64,000 bases of DNA from Pratylenchus scribneri. Lineage: Eukaryota > Nematoda > Chromadorea > Rhabditida > Pratylenchidae. The stretch covers positions 1,178,001-1,242,000 of the forward strand of contig JAQSEB010000021.1 of NCBI GenBank assembly GCA_030063045.1, given 5' to 3'. The notes beneath the pieces are model-generated. The model made no database searches, had not been told where the DNA came from, and saw nothing but the letters and a program-made list of their open reading frames with translations. The translations under genes and the position numbers were made by a program. Positions 49,401 through 62,298 of the stretch are shown here, in pieces; the stretch's first letter is position 1; every line of letters begins with the position of its first letter.

Positions 49401-52400
49401 GTATAATTATACTACTTAAAATAGCCCTATTTTTTGCATAAAAATCATAGAGAATTAAGTCTGCAAATGCATTTTCGATTTTTTATTATTTTTAAAATTT
49501 ATAAAAATTAATTAGATACCTAAAATTCAGCAGTATAATTATACTACTTAAAATAGCCCAAAAATCATGTAGAATTTAGTCTGCAAATGCATTTTCGATT
49601 TTTTATTATTTTTAAAATTTATAAAAATTTAGTGTCTAATTAGATACCTATAAAAATTTAGTGTCTAATTAGATACCTAAAATTCAGTAGTATAATTATA
49701 CTACTTAAAATAGCCCTATTTTTTGCATAAAAATCATGTAGAATTAGGTCTGCAAATGCATTTTTCGATTTTTTATATTTTTAAAATTTATAAAAATTTA
49801 GTGTCTAATTAGATACCTATAAAAATTTAGTGTCTAATTAGATACCTAAAATTCAGTAGTATAATTATACTACTTAAAATAGCCCTATTTTTTGCATAAA
49901 AATCATAGAGAATTAGGTCTGCAAATGCAGTTTCGATTTTTTATTATTTTTAAAATTTATAAAAATTTAGTGTCTAATTAGATACCTAAAATTCAAGAGT
50001 ATAATTATACTACTTAAAATAGCCCTATTTTTTGCATAAAAATCATGGAGAATTAGGTCTGCAAATGCATTTTCGATTTTTTATATTTTTAAAATTCAGC
50101 ATCTAATTAGATACCTAAAATTCAGTAGTATAATTATACTACTTAAAATAGCCCTATTTTTTGCATAAAAATCATGGAGAATTAGGTCTGCAAATGCATT
50201 TTCGATTTTTTATATTTTTAAAATTTATAAAAATTTAGTGTCTAATTAGATACCTAAAATTCAGCAGTATAATTATACTACTTAAAATAGCCCAAAAATC
50301 ATGTAGAATTAGGTCTGCAAATGCATTTTCGATTTTTTATTATTTTTAAAATTCAGCATCTAATTAGATACCTAAAATTCAGCAATATAAATATACTACT
50401 TAAAATAGCCCAAAAATCATGTAGAATTAGGTCTGCAAATGCATTTTCGATTTTTTATAATTTTTAAAATTCAGCATCTAATTAGATACCTAAAATTCAG
50501 CAGTATAATTATACTACTTAAAATAGCCCAAAAATCATGTAGAATTAGGTCTGCAAATGCATTTTCGATTTTTTATAATTTTTAAAATTCAGCATCTAAT
50601 TAGATACCTAAAATTCAGCAGTATAATTATACTACTTAAAATAGCCCAAAAATCATGTAGAATTAGGTCTGCAAATGCATTTTCGATTTTTTATTATTTT
50701 TAAAATTTATAAAAATTTAGTGTCTAATTAGATACCTAAAATTCAGTAGTATAATTATACTACTTAAAATAGCCCTATTTTTTGCATAAAAATCATGGAG
50801 AATTAGGTCTGCAAATGCATTTTCGATTTTTTATATTTTTAAAATTTATAAAAATTTAGTGTCTAATTAGATACCTAAAATTCAGCAGTATAATTATACT
50901 ACTTAAAATAGCCCAAAAATCATGTAGAATTAGGTCTGCAAATGCATTTTCGATTTTTTATTATTTTTAAAATTCAGCATCTAATTAGATACCTAAAATT
51001 CAGCAGTATAATTATACTACTTAAAATAGCCCAAAAATCATGGAGAATTAGGTCTGAAAATGCATTTTCGATTTTTTATAATTTTTAAAATTCAGCATCT
51101 AATTAGATACCTAAAATTCAGCAGTATAATTATACTACTTAAAATAGCCCAAAAATCATGTAGAATTAGGTCTGCAAATGCATTTTCGATTTTTTATATT
51201 TTTAAAATTTATAAAAATTTAGTGTCTAATTAGATACCTAAAATTCAGCAGTATAATTATACTACTTAAAATAGCCCAAAAATCATGTAGAATTAGGTCT
51301 GCAAATGCATTTTCGATTTTTTATATTTTTAAAATTTATAAAAATTTAGTGTCTAATTAGATACCTAAAATTCAGCAGTATAATTATACTACTTAAAATA
51401 GCCCAAAAATCATGTAGAATTAGGTCTGCAAATGCATTTTCGATTTTTTATAATTTTTAAATCAGCATCTAATTAGATACCTAAAATTCAGCAGTATAAT
51501 TATACTACTTAAAATAGCCCAAAAATCATGTAGAATTAGGTCTGCAAATGCATTTTCGATTTTTTATTATTTTTAAAATTCAGCATCTAATTAGATACCT
51601 AAAATTCAGCAGTATAATTATACTACTTAAAATAGCCCAAAAATCATGGAGAATTAGGTCTGAAAATGCATTTTCGATTTTTTATAATTTTTAAAATTCA
51701 GCATCTAATTAGATACCTAAAATTCAGCAGTATAATTATACTACTTAAAATAGCCCAAAAATCATGGAGAATTAGGTCTGCAAATGCATTTTCGATTTTT
51801 TATAATTTTTAAATCAGCATCTAATTAGATACCTAAAATTCAGCAGTATAATTATACTACTTAAAATAGCCCAAAAATCATGTAGAATTAGGTCTGCAAA
51901 TGCATTTTCGATTTTTTATATTTTTAAAATTTATAAAAATTTAGTGTCTAATTAGATACCTAAAATTCAGCAGTATAATTATACTACTTAAAATAGCCCA
52001 AAAATCATGTAGAATTAGGTCTGCAAATGCATTTTCGATTTTTTATAATTTTTAAAATTCAGCATCTAATTAGATACCTAAAATTCAGCAGTATAATTAT
52101 ACTACTTAAAATAGCCCAAAAATCATGGAGAATTAGGTCTGCAAATGCATTTTCGATTTTTTATAATTTTTAAATCAGCATCTAATTAGATACCTAAAAT
52201 TCAGCAGTATAATTATACTACTTAAAATAGCCCAAAAATCATGTAGAATTAGGTCTGCAAATGCATTTTCGATTTTTTATTATTTTTAAAATTCAGCATC
52301 TAATTAGATACCTAAAATTCAGCAGTATAATTATACTACTTAAAATAGCCCAAAAATCATGGAGAATTAGGTCTGAAAATGCATTTTCGATTTTTTATAA

Positions 52401-55400
52401 TTTTTAAAATTCAGCATCTAATTAGATACCTAAAATTCAGCAGTATAATTATACTACTTAAAATAGCCCAAAAATCATGGAGAATTAGGTCTGCAAATGC
52501 ATTTTCGATTTTTTATAATTTTTAAATCAGCATCTAATTAGATACCTAAAATTCAGCAGTATAATTATACTACTTAAAATTGCATAAAAATCATGTAGAA
52601 TTAGGTCTGCAAATGCATTTTCGATTTTTTATAATTTTTAAAATTCAGCATCTAATTAGATACCTAAAATTCAGCAGTATAATTATACTACTTAAAATAG
52701 CCCAAAAATCATGTAGAATTAGGTCTGCAAATGCATTTTCGATTTTTTATAATTTTTAAAATTCAGCATCTATACCTAAAATTCAGCAGTATAATTATAC
52801 TACTTAAAATAGCCCAAAAATCATGTAGAATTAGGTCTGCAAATGCATTTTTCGATTTTTTATATTTTTAAAATTTATAAAAATTTAGTGTCTAATTAGA
52901 TACCTAAAATTCAGTAGTATAATTATACTACTTAAAATAGCCCTATTTTTTGCATAAAAATCATGTAGAATTAGGTCTGCAAATGCATTTTCGATTTTTT
53001 ATTATTTTTAAAATTTATAAAAATTTAGTGTCTAATTAGATACCTAAAATTCAGTAGTATAATTATACTACTTAAAATAGCCCAAAAATCATGTAGAATT
53101 AGATCTGCAAATGCATTTTCGATTTTTTATTATTTTTAAAATTTATAAAAATTTAATGTCTAATTAGATACCTAAAATTCAGTAGTATAATTATACTACT
53201 TAAAATAGCCCTATTTTTTGCATAAAAATCATAGAGAATTAGGTCTGCAAATGCATTTTCGATTTTTTATATTTTTAAAATTTATAAAAATTTAATGTCT
53301 AATTAGATACCTAAAATTCAGTAGTATAATTATACTACTTAAAATAGCCCAAAAATCATGTAGAATTAGGTCTGCAAATGCATTTTCGATTTTTTATTAT
53401 TTTTAAAATTTATAAAAATTTAGTGTCTAATTAGATACCTAAAATTCAGTAGTATAATTATACTACTTAAAATAGCCCAAAAATCATGTAGAATTAGGTC
53501 TGCAAATGCATTTTCGATTTTTTATTATTTTTAAAATTTATAAAAATTTAGTGTCTAATTAGATACCTAAAATTCAGTAGTATAATTATACTACTTAAAA
53601 TAGCCCAAAAATCATGTAGAATTAGGTCTGCAAATGCATTTTCGATTTTTTATTATTTTTAAAATTTATAAAAATTTAGTGTCTAATTAGATACCTAAAA
53701 TTCAGTAGTATAATTATACTACTTAAAATAGCCCAAAAATCATGTAGAATTAGGTCTGCAAATGCATTTTCGATTTTTTATTATTTTTAAAATTTATAAA
53801 AATTTAGTGTCTAATTAGATACCTAAAATTCAGCAGTATAATTATACTACTTAAAATAGCCCTATTTTTTGCATAAAAATCATGTAGAATTAGGTCTGCA
53901 AATGCATTTTCGATTTTTTATTATTTTTAAAATTTATAAAAATTTAGTGTCTAATTAGATACCTAAAATTCAGTAGTATAATTATACTACTTAAAATAGC
54001 CCTATTTTTTGCATAAAAATCATAGAGAATTAGGTCTGCAAATGCATTTTCGATTTTTTATTATTTTTAAAATTTATAAAAATTTAGTGTCTAATTAGAT
54101 ACCTAAAATTCAGTAGTATAATTATACTACTTAAAATAGCCCTATTTTTTGCATAAAAATCATAGAAAATTAGGTCTGCAAATGCATTTTCGATTTTTAA
54201 AATTTATAAAAATTTAGTGTCTAATTAGATACCTAAAATTCAGTAGTATAATTATACTACTTAAAATAGCCCTATTTTTTGCATAAAAATCATGGAGAAT
54301 TAGGTCTGCAAATGCATTTTTCGATTTTTTATATTTTTAAAATTTATAAAAATTTAGTGTCTAATTAGATACCTAAAATTCAGTAGTATAATTATACTAC
54401 TTAAAATAGCCCTATTTTTTGCATAAAAATCATAGAGAATTAGGTCTGCAAATGCATTTTCGATTTTTAAAATTTATAAAAATTTAGTGTCTAATTAGAT
54501 ACCTAAAATTCAGTAGTATAATTATACTACTTAAAATAGCCCTATTTTTTGCATAAAAATCATGGAGAATTAGGTCTGCAAATGCATTTTTCGATTTTTT
54601 ATATTTTTAAAATTTATAAAAATTTAGTGTCTAATTAGATACCTAAAATTCAGTAGTATAATTATACTACTTAAAATAGCCCTATTTTTGCATAAAAATC
54701 ATAGAGAATTAGGTCTGCAAATGCATTTTTCGATTTTTTATATTTTTAAAATTTATAAAAATTTAGTGTCTAATTAGATACCTAAAATTCAGTAGTATAA
54801 TTATACTACTTAAAATAGCCCTATTTTTTGCATAAAAATCATAGAGAATTAGGTCTGCAAATGCATTTTTCGATTTTTTATATTTTTAAAATTTATAAAA
54901 ATTTAGTGTCTAATTAGATACCTAAAATTCAGTAGTATAATTATACTACTTAAAATAGCCCTATTTTTTGCATAAAAATCATAGAGAATTAGGTCTGCAA
55001 ATGCATTTTCGATTTTTAAAATTTATAAAAATTTAGTGTCTAATTATATACCTAAAATTCAGTAGTATAATTATACTACTTAAAATAGCCCTATTTTTTG
55101 CATAAAAATCATAGAAAATTAGGTCTGCAAATGCATTTTCGATTTTTAAAATTTATAAAAATTTAGTGTCTAATTAGATACCTAAAATTCAGTAGTATAA
55201 TTATACTACTTAAAATAGCCCTATTTTTTGCATAAAAATCATAGAAAATTAGGTCTGCAAATGCATTTTCGATTTTTAAAATTTATAAAAATTTAGTGTC
55301 TAATTAGATACCTAAAATTCAGTAGTATAATTATACTACTTAAAATAGCCCTATTTTTTGCATAAAAATCATAGAAAATTAGGTCTGCAAATGCATTTTC

Positions 55401-56046
55401 GATTTTTAAAATTTATAAAAATTTAGTGTCTAATTAGATACCTAAAATTCAGTAGTATAATTATACTACTTAAAATAGCCCTATTTTTTGCATAAAAATC
55501 ATAGAGAATTAGGTCTGCAAATGCATTTTTCGATTTTTTATATTTTTAAAATTTATAAAAATTTAGTGTCTAATTAGATACCTAAAATTCAGTAGTATAA
55601 TTATACTACTTAAAATAGCCCTATTTTTTGCATAAAAATCATGGAGAATTAGGTCTGCAAATGCATTTTCGATTTTTAAAATTTATAAAAATTTAGTGTC
55701 TAATTAGATACCTAAAATTCAGTAGTATAATTATACTACTTAAAATAGCCCTATTTTTTGCATAAAAATCATAGAGAATTAGGTCTGCAAATGCATTTTT
55801 CGATTTTTTATATTTTTAAAATTTATAAAAATTTAGTGTCTAATTAGATACCTAAAATTCAGTAGTATAATTATACTACTTAAAATAGCCCTATTTTTTG
55901 CATAAAAATCATGGAGAATTAGGTCTGCAAATGCATTTTCGATTTTTAAAATTTATAAAAATTTAGTGTCTAATTAGATACCTAAAATTCAGTAGTATAA
56001 TTATACTACTTAAAATAGCCCTATTTTTTGCATAAAAATCATAGAG
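49401..56046. repeat. Complex satellite of about 6.6 kb, roughly 100-150-bp units, with the 23-bp box
   Basis: Each unit contains the palindrome AGTATAATTATACT, ACTTAAAATAGCCC, an optional TATTTTTTGCAT insert, the box on the minus strand (GAATTAGGTCTGCAAATGCA), CGATTTTTTAT, then an optional TTATAAAAATTTAGTG segment and TCTAATTAGATACC. Long units dominate at 49.4-50.2 and 52.8-56.0 kb. Short units (AAATTCAGCATCTAATTAG) dominate in between. Some copies have TCTGAAAATGC, which breaks the box. No coding. Confidence 0.93.
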
Positions 56047-56957
56047 GCTTGAAGCAAATTTACCACAATTCTAAATTTGAGTATTCTTTATGCGATTGTC
56101 TTTTATCTCTGCTCATTCAATTTTTGTAATTTTATAAAATGAATTGCCCTTTATTCAAAAAATTTGCTACAAGCGGGATGCCCAATGTCCAACACAGGTC
56201 AGCATTTAACAATAATAAGTGAGCCTGATGAATGAGGAGAAATAGTATAATAATTTTTATTTGTTCATCAATCAAAAAAGTACAAAGTTCATCCTCTCTG
56301 CTCAAGCAAACAAAAGTTACAATGTGCATTTTACAATATGGAATTTTTTTAAAATTTTGAGAATGAGACAAAATTCATTAATCCGCTTTTATTCTCAATT
56401 GTCTGTTTGAATTTGATTGAAATGTTTGGGAAAATTGCCATCGGCAAAACATTTGAATTAATTTGATGATCTTTTGGCTCAGAAATATTTAATTTAGAAT
56501 CTTACCAAATCTAAATTTCCCAGCCAATCATTCAACGAATCATAATATTGGCTCTGCCACAGGGAATCCAATCTCAAATAATGTGGGGGCATTATGTAAA
56601 AGAGAAGTGAACGGAAGAAATAATTATTGTTTAGACTGAAAAAAGAAAATACAAAATTGGCTGCGTTACCGTTCGTTCATCATTGACCTTGAGAAAGAAA
56701 CAAAAAGAATTATTCTCCTCTAACAAATTTTAAATTTTATTTATTACTTAGAATTTGAAAGAAATTATATTTCAATTTGCTCCAGACAATTTTCCATTCA
56801 TTTCAACAAATTTTGCCGATTTTAATCTGGGATTGGCATTTGATGTCCACTATTTATCAAAAATATAGTACTTCTTTCTATAATAAAATGACTCCATTTT
56901 GCGCTAATCAACTTTTGAATATTATTTTTTTTCATTAAAAGAAATGCATCCAATGCA
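56047..56957. other. Mosaic of SPRY-region fragments
   Basis: 56,110-56,310 matches 37,730-37,930 in reverse, and 56,310-56,515 is a SPRY 3' flank copy (as 400-600). 56,520-56,957 is unassigned. The minus frame at 56,132-56,371 runs across the junction of two repeats and is not a gene. Confidence 0.6.
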
Positions 56958-58440
56958 ATATAATTTATATCTCTAAAGTAATATAATTTATATCTGTTAA
57001 GTAATATAATTTATATCTCTAAAGTAATATAATTTATATCTCTAAAGTAATATAATTTATATCTCTTAAGTAATATAATTTATATCTGTTAAGTAATATA
57101 ATTTATATCTCTAAAGTAATATAATTTATATCTCTTAAGTAATATAATTTATATCTTTTAAGTAATATAATTTATATCTCTTAAGTAATATAATTTATAT
57201 CTCTTAAGTAATATAATTTATATCTCTTAAGTAATATAATTTATATCTCTTAAGTAATATAATTTATATCTCTTAAGTAATATAATTTATATCTCTTAAG
57301 TAATATAATTTATATCTCTTAAGTAATATAATTTATATCTCTTAAGTAATATAATTTATATCTTTTAAGTAATATAATTTATATCTCTAAAGTAATATAA
57401 TTTATATCTCTAAAGTAATATAATTTATATCTCTAAAGTAATATAATTTATATCTCTTAAGTAATATAATTTATATCTCTTAAGTAATATAATTTATATC
57501 TCTTAAGTAATATAATTTATATCTCTTAAGTAATATAATTTATATCTGTTAAGTAATATAATTTATATCTCTTAAGTAATATAATTTATATCTCTTAAGT
57601 AATATAATTTATATCTCTTAAGTAATATAATTTATATCTCTTAAGTAATATAATTTATATCTCTTAAGTAATATAATTTATATCTTTTAAGTAATATAAT
57701 TTATATCTGTTAAGTAATATAATTTATATCTCTTAAGTAATATAATTTATATCTCTTAAGTAATATAATTTATATCTCTTAAGTAATATAATTTATATCT
57801 TTTAAGTAATATAATTTATATCTCTAAAGTAATATAATTTATATCTGTTAAGTAATATAATTTATATCTTTTAAGTAATATAATTTATATCTCTTAAGTA
57901 ATATAATTTATATCTGTTAAGTAATATAATTTATATCTCTTAAGTAATATAATTTATATCTCTTAAGTAATATAATTTATATCTCTTAAGTAATATAATT
58001 TATATCTTTTAAGTAATATAATTTATATCTCTAAAGTAATATAATTTATATCTGTTAAGTAATATAATTTATATCTTTTAAGTAATATAATTTATATCTC
58101 TTAAGTAATATAATTTATATCTCTTAATTAAATATATTTTTGGTCAATTTCGTCTAGCAGAATCTGCCCTGCAGATGCATTTTTACAAAATTATTTCTAT
58201 ATTTTTACCATTTTAAGTAATATAATTTATATCTCTTAAGTAATATTATTTATATCTCTTAAGTAATATAATTTATATCTCTAAAGTAATATAATTTATA
58301 TCTCTTAAGTAATATAATTTATATCTCTTAATTAAATATATTTTTGGTCAATTTCGTCTAGCAGAATCAGCCCTGCAGATGCATTTTTTCAAAATTATTA
58401 GTATATTTTTACCATTTTAAGTAATATAATTTATATCTCT
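56958..58440. repeat. 23-bp satellite with box-bearing linkers, array D1
   Basis: The unit is AGTAATATAATTTATATCTC plus TTA; variants are CTCTAA, CTGTTA and CTTTTA. Near the right end the array is interrupted by linkers (TTGGTCAATTTCGTCTAGCA...) that carry the box on the minus strand at 58,158-58,180 and 58,362-58,384. Confidence 0.92.
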
Positions 58441-58718
58441 TTACCATTCGGGATCATTGATCGCCGAGGAACCAAAATCAAGTTCGGGAATGGAACCAAT
58501 CAATCCATTAACATAGAACGCCGAGAGGCTAGCGAGAATAAATGTCAACGGCCAATAGTCGAAAAGAAATTCAGTGCAGATCAGCATTGAACCCAATTTG
58601 GAAAAAAGAAATGGCGTTATAAGGGCGAAAACCCGCATAACACCTCAATTGACCAAAAGATGGAATCCCAACGGGGGGAGAATCTGCCCAATACCCAAAT
58701 GAGAAAGAAATAGAACAG
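58441..58718 (-). pseudogene. Membrane-protein exon fragment with in-frame stop, copy 1
   Basis: Minus frame reading FLSHLGIGQILPPLGFHLLV, a TGA at 58,647-58,645, then GVMRVFALITPFLFSKLG, MLICTEFLFDYWPLTFILAS and INDPEW before a donor-like GTAAAG. The TGA sits where a Trp codon would restore the frame. It looks like an exon of a multi-pass transporter-like protein; I do not recognise the family. The less AT-rich composition sets it apart from the repeats around it. An almost identical copy lies at 62,021. Confidence 0.5.
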
Positions 58719-59285
58719 CCTTGAAATAAATGATCAGAAGAAATTAAGAAATAAAGAAGTGTTTAAATGAAACAATGATTTTCCATGGAGATCAATTTTG
58801 ATAGAATGGTTGCAATAGGGAAAATTGTGATGACTGGCGTAAGCAGTTAATCATAAAGCCTAGTTGGAAAAGGAAGAAATTATATTAATGTGTGCATGAG
58901 ATGGTAAAGGAGGAAATGTAGCTCATATCTTTTTTGAATATAAAGACTTCTTATTACAAATGCAATATTATTGCAATTATGACGATTCCTTATGCATTTT
59001 ACTATTATTAATGACCATTTATTTTGCAGATTATATCTTTACTATGCAGATTACAGCATATCTTATTATTCCATATGCAAATTAAAATTATTCTCGACTA
59101 CTGAAATTCCGAGCTGGAAATGGAGGAAATCGTGATCAAGATAAGCCAAGGTGGCAAAGGAAGAAATGAGACCGTAGTAGGTATAGGTTGGAGGAAATTA
59201 TCACCGGTACTAATTAGAAACATGGAACTAGATCATTTTTTATCCAGTTCAAATTCTTATAAAAATTATGTCTATATAGAAGAGT
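58716..59285. repeat. Dispersed repeat R1, copy 3
   Basis: Begins CCTTGAAATAAATGATCAGA and continues through ATTACAAATGCAATATTATT and GGAAATGGAGGAAATC. It is more diverged than copies 1 and 2 and lacks their last 400 bp. Confidence 0.75.
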
Positions 59286-59639
59286 TATAAAATCTTAATT
59301 TTTATGGGTTCCTAATTTTCTTAATTTTCAGCTTTAATTACAGTTTTGAATTTATAATGGAATTTAATATTTAATAAAAAATATTCATTTATATTTCAAT
59401 AAAATTATTTTTATTATTAATCATTAAATACATTCCTAATCATTCTTAGGATATTTTCTTCTATCAATTTTTTATCTTATATTGATACATTAATAAATAG
59501 TTTAAATAAAATCATTTTCAATCGCTAAAAGATCATTTATTTGCATTTAAATATATTTTTTTAAGATTAGATTCAATTGGTAGAATAACAAATTAAATAA
59601 ATCTAATAATTTTTAAATTTTTGTCCTAATTTATTTCCA
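59286..59639. other. AT-rich spacer
   Basis: No gene or repeat structure is seen. Confidence 0.5.
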
Positions 59640-60032
59640 TTCTACGTCATTTTACGTAGACATTTTTTGATGACAAAAGCACATTGACTATGTCATTTTA
59701 CGTAGACATTTTTTGACGACAAAAGCACATTGACTACGTCATTTTACGTAGACATTTTTTGATGACAAAAGCACATTGACTATGTCATTTTACGTAGATA
59801 TTTTTTGACGACAAAAGCACATTGACTATGTCATTTTACGTAGACATTTTTTGACGACAAAAGCACATTGACTACGTCATTTTACGTAGACATTTTTTGA
59901 CGACAAAAGCACATTGACTACGTCATTTTACGTAGATATTTTTTGACGATAAAAGCACATTGACTACGTCATTTTACGTAGATATTTTTTGACGATAAAA
60001 GCACATTGACTACGTCATTTTACGTAGACATT
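59640..60032. repeat. 46-bp array, about 8.5 copies
   Basis: The unit is TACGTCATTTTACGTAGACA, then TTTTTTGATGACAAAAGCAC and ATTGAC. Each unit holds an interrupted palindrome TACGT-CATTTT-ACGTA. The box is absent. The array ends directly in the 23-bp satellite. Confidence 0.9.
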
Positions 60033-60355
60033 TTTTAATATAATTTATATCTCTTAAGTAATATAATTTATAACTATTAATTAAATATATTTTTGGTCAA
60101 TTTCGTCTAGCAGAATCAGCCCTTCAGATGCATTTTTTCAAAATTATTAGTATATTTTTACCATTTTAAGTAATATAATTTATATCTCTTAAGTAATATA
60201 ATTTATATCTTTTAAGTAATATAATTTATATCTCTAAAGTAATATAATTTATATCTGTTAAGTAATATAATTTATATCTCTTAAGTAATATAATTTATAT
60301 CTTTCAAGTAATATAATTTATATCTCTTAAGTAATATAATTTAAATTTAATTTCA
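60033..60355. repeat. 23-bp satellite with box-bearing linker, array D2
   Basis: Same 23-bp unit and linker as D1. The box at 60,111-60,133 (minus) has one change in its core (CTTCAG instead of CTGCAG). Confidence 0.88.
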
Positions 60356-61004
60356 GTTCAGAATTGTTGTAAAAAGACAAAAAATGACGATAAATGTTAA
60401 GAAAAAAATTTTTTTAAATCGATTTTACTACTTTTTTTAAAATCCCGCATTCCCGCACCGGATCCCGCAAATTATGACTGCGTGATTTTACCGGACCGGA
60501 TTTTTGCGGGATTATCCGGCACCGGATCCGTCCCGCAAAAAATTGGAGGAAAAAAATCCGGTCCGGAATCCTGCAGATGACATTTTGCCGGTCTCTAGTA
60601 AATATGGCCAATACATATAGAAGGGTCATCCTTTGTGAAATGGCCAATTGATATCAAGATTTTATTGTTTTTATGTCAATTTTTATTTTTAATATAGAAG
60701 ATCTAACTGCTTAAAAAGGCCAAGAAATCTAGTATAAATATAGATGAAGGGTGTAATTGAAATGGGCATCAAGGAATCAGGGAAGGTGCAGCAGAAGGGT
60801 ACTAGGGGATTGGCGAAAGGAACATAGCAAAAGGGAGGACGGAATATGAAAACTGACCATCCCTTGAGGGTTGAGGCTTTGTGAAAGACTCTGGGAAAAT
60901 ATAGCTCACATTTAATTGGCTATAAGAGATCTAGTACAAATTACAAAATAGATGTTGGGGAAGGCTCTCGATTCTTGAGGGTGAAGGGATTAAATGGAGA
61001 ATCT
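60356..61004. other. Spacer with a CCGGATCC-rich patch
   Basis: 60,440-60,600 is rich in repeated GGATCCCGC, CCGGACCGG and CCGGCACCGGATCC motifs on both strands. It resembles the terminal region of a DNA transposon, but no bounded element could be defined. The minus frame there is a by-product. Confidence 0.4.
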
Positions 61005-61385
61005 AATTAGATGCTTAAAAAATAGACAAAAACAGTCTAAAATGCATTTGCAGCGCTAATTCTGCAACCCAAAAAACCCTAAAAATCAGGTACAGTTTGA
61101 CAAATTTCAGTAGTGGCGTCCCCTGCTGATTTTCAGTAGTGAAATCCTCTAGTGAATTCCCACAAAAAATTTGACTGAAAATGCATTTGCAGCGGTAAAT
61201 CTGCTTCGCTTAATCAAAAAAATCAGTATCTAATTAGATGCTTAAAAATATTCAGTATCTAATTAGAAGCTTAAAAATATTCGATATATAATTTGATGCT
61301 TAAATAAATAGACAAAAACAGTTTAAAATGCATTTGCAGCGCTAATTCTGCAACCCAAAAAACCCTAAAAATCAGGTAGGCGGAA
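61005..61385. repeat. Box-bearing unit type with three boxes
   Basis: Boxes occur at 61,042-61,064, 61,181-61,203 and 61,328-61,350, in a context (TTCTGCAACCCAAAAAACCC) that differs from the other arrays. TCTAATTAGATGC motifs nearby recall the 49-56 kb satellite. Confidence 0.75.
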
Positions 61386-62020
61386 GTAATATTATTTATA
61401 TCTCTTAAGTAATATAATTTATATCTCTTAAGTAATATAATTTATATCTTTTAAGTAATATAATTTATATCTCTTAAGTAATATTATTTATATCTCTTAA
61501 GTAATATTATTTATATCTCTTAAGTAATATAATTTATATCTCTTAAGTAATATAATTTATATCTGTTAAGTAATATAATTTATATCTTTTAAGTAATATA
61601 ATTTATATCTCTTAAGTAATATAATTTATATCTCTTAATTAAATATATTTTTGGTCAATTTCGTCTAGCAGAATCTGCCCTGCAGATGCATTTTTACAAA
61701 ATTATTTCTATATTTTTACCATTTTAAGTAATATAATTTATATCTCTTAAGTAATATTATTTATATCTCTTAAGTAATATAATTTATATCTTTCAAGTAA
61801 TATAATTTATATCTCTAAAGTAATATAATTTATATCTGTTAAGTAATATAATTTATATCTTTTAAGTAATATAATTTATATCTCTTAAGTAATATAATTT
61901 ATATCTCTTAATTAAATATATTTTTGGTCAATTTCGTCTAGCAGAATCAGCCCTGCAGATGCATTTTTTCAAAATTATTAGTATATTTTTACCATTTTAA
62001 GTAATATAATTTATATCTCT
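61386..62020. repeat. 23-bp satellite with box-bearing linkers, array D3
   Basis: Same unit as D1, with linker boxes on the minus strand at 61,669-61,691 and 61,942-61,964. Together with the following 550 bp it is a near-identical direct duplicate of about 58,120-58,980. Confidence 0.9.
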
Positions 62021-62298
62021 TTACCATTCGGGATCATTGATCGCCGAGGAAACAAAATCAAGTTCGGGAATGGAACCAATCAATCCATTAACATAGAACG
62101 CCGAGAGGCTAGCGAGAATAAATGTCAACGGCCAATAGTCGAAAAGAAATTCAGTGCAGATCAGCATTGAACCCAATTTGGAAAAAAGAAATGGCGTTAT
62201 AAGGGCGAAAACCCGCATAACACCTCAATTGACCAAAAGATGGAATCCCAACGGGGGGAGAATCTGCCCAATACCCAAATGAGAAAGAAATAGAACAG
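62021..62298 (-). pseudogene. Membrane-protein exon fragment with in-frame stop, copy 2
   Basis: Differs from the copy at 58,441 by a Gly-to-Val change (ELDFGSS to ELDFVSS) and shares the same in-frame TGA (62,227-62,225). The inactivation therefore came before the duplication. Confidence 0.5.
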
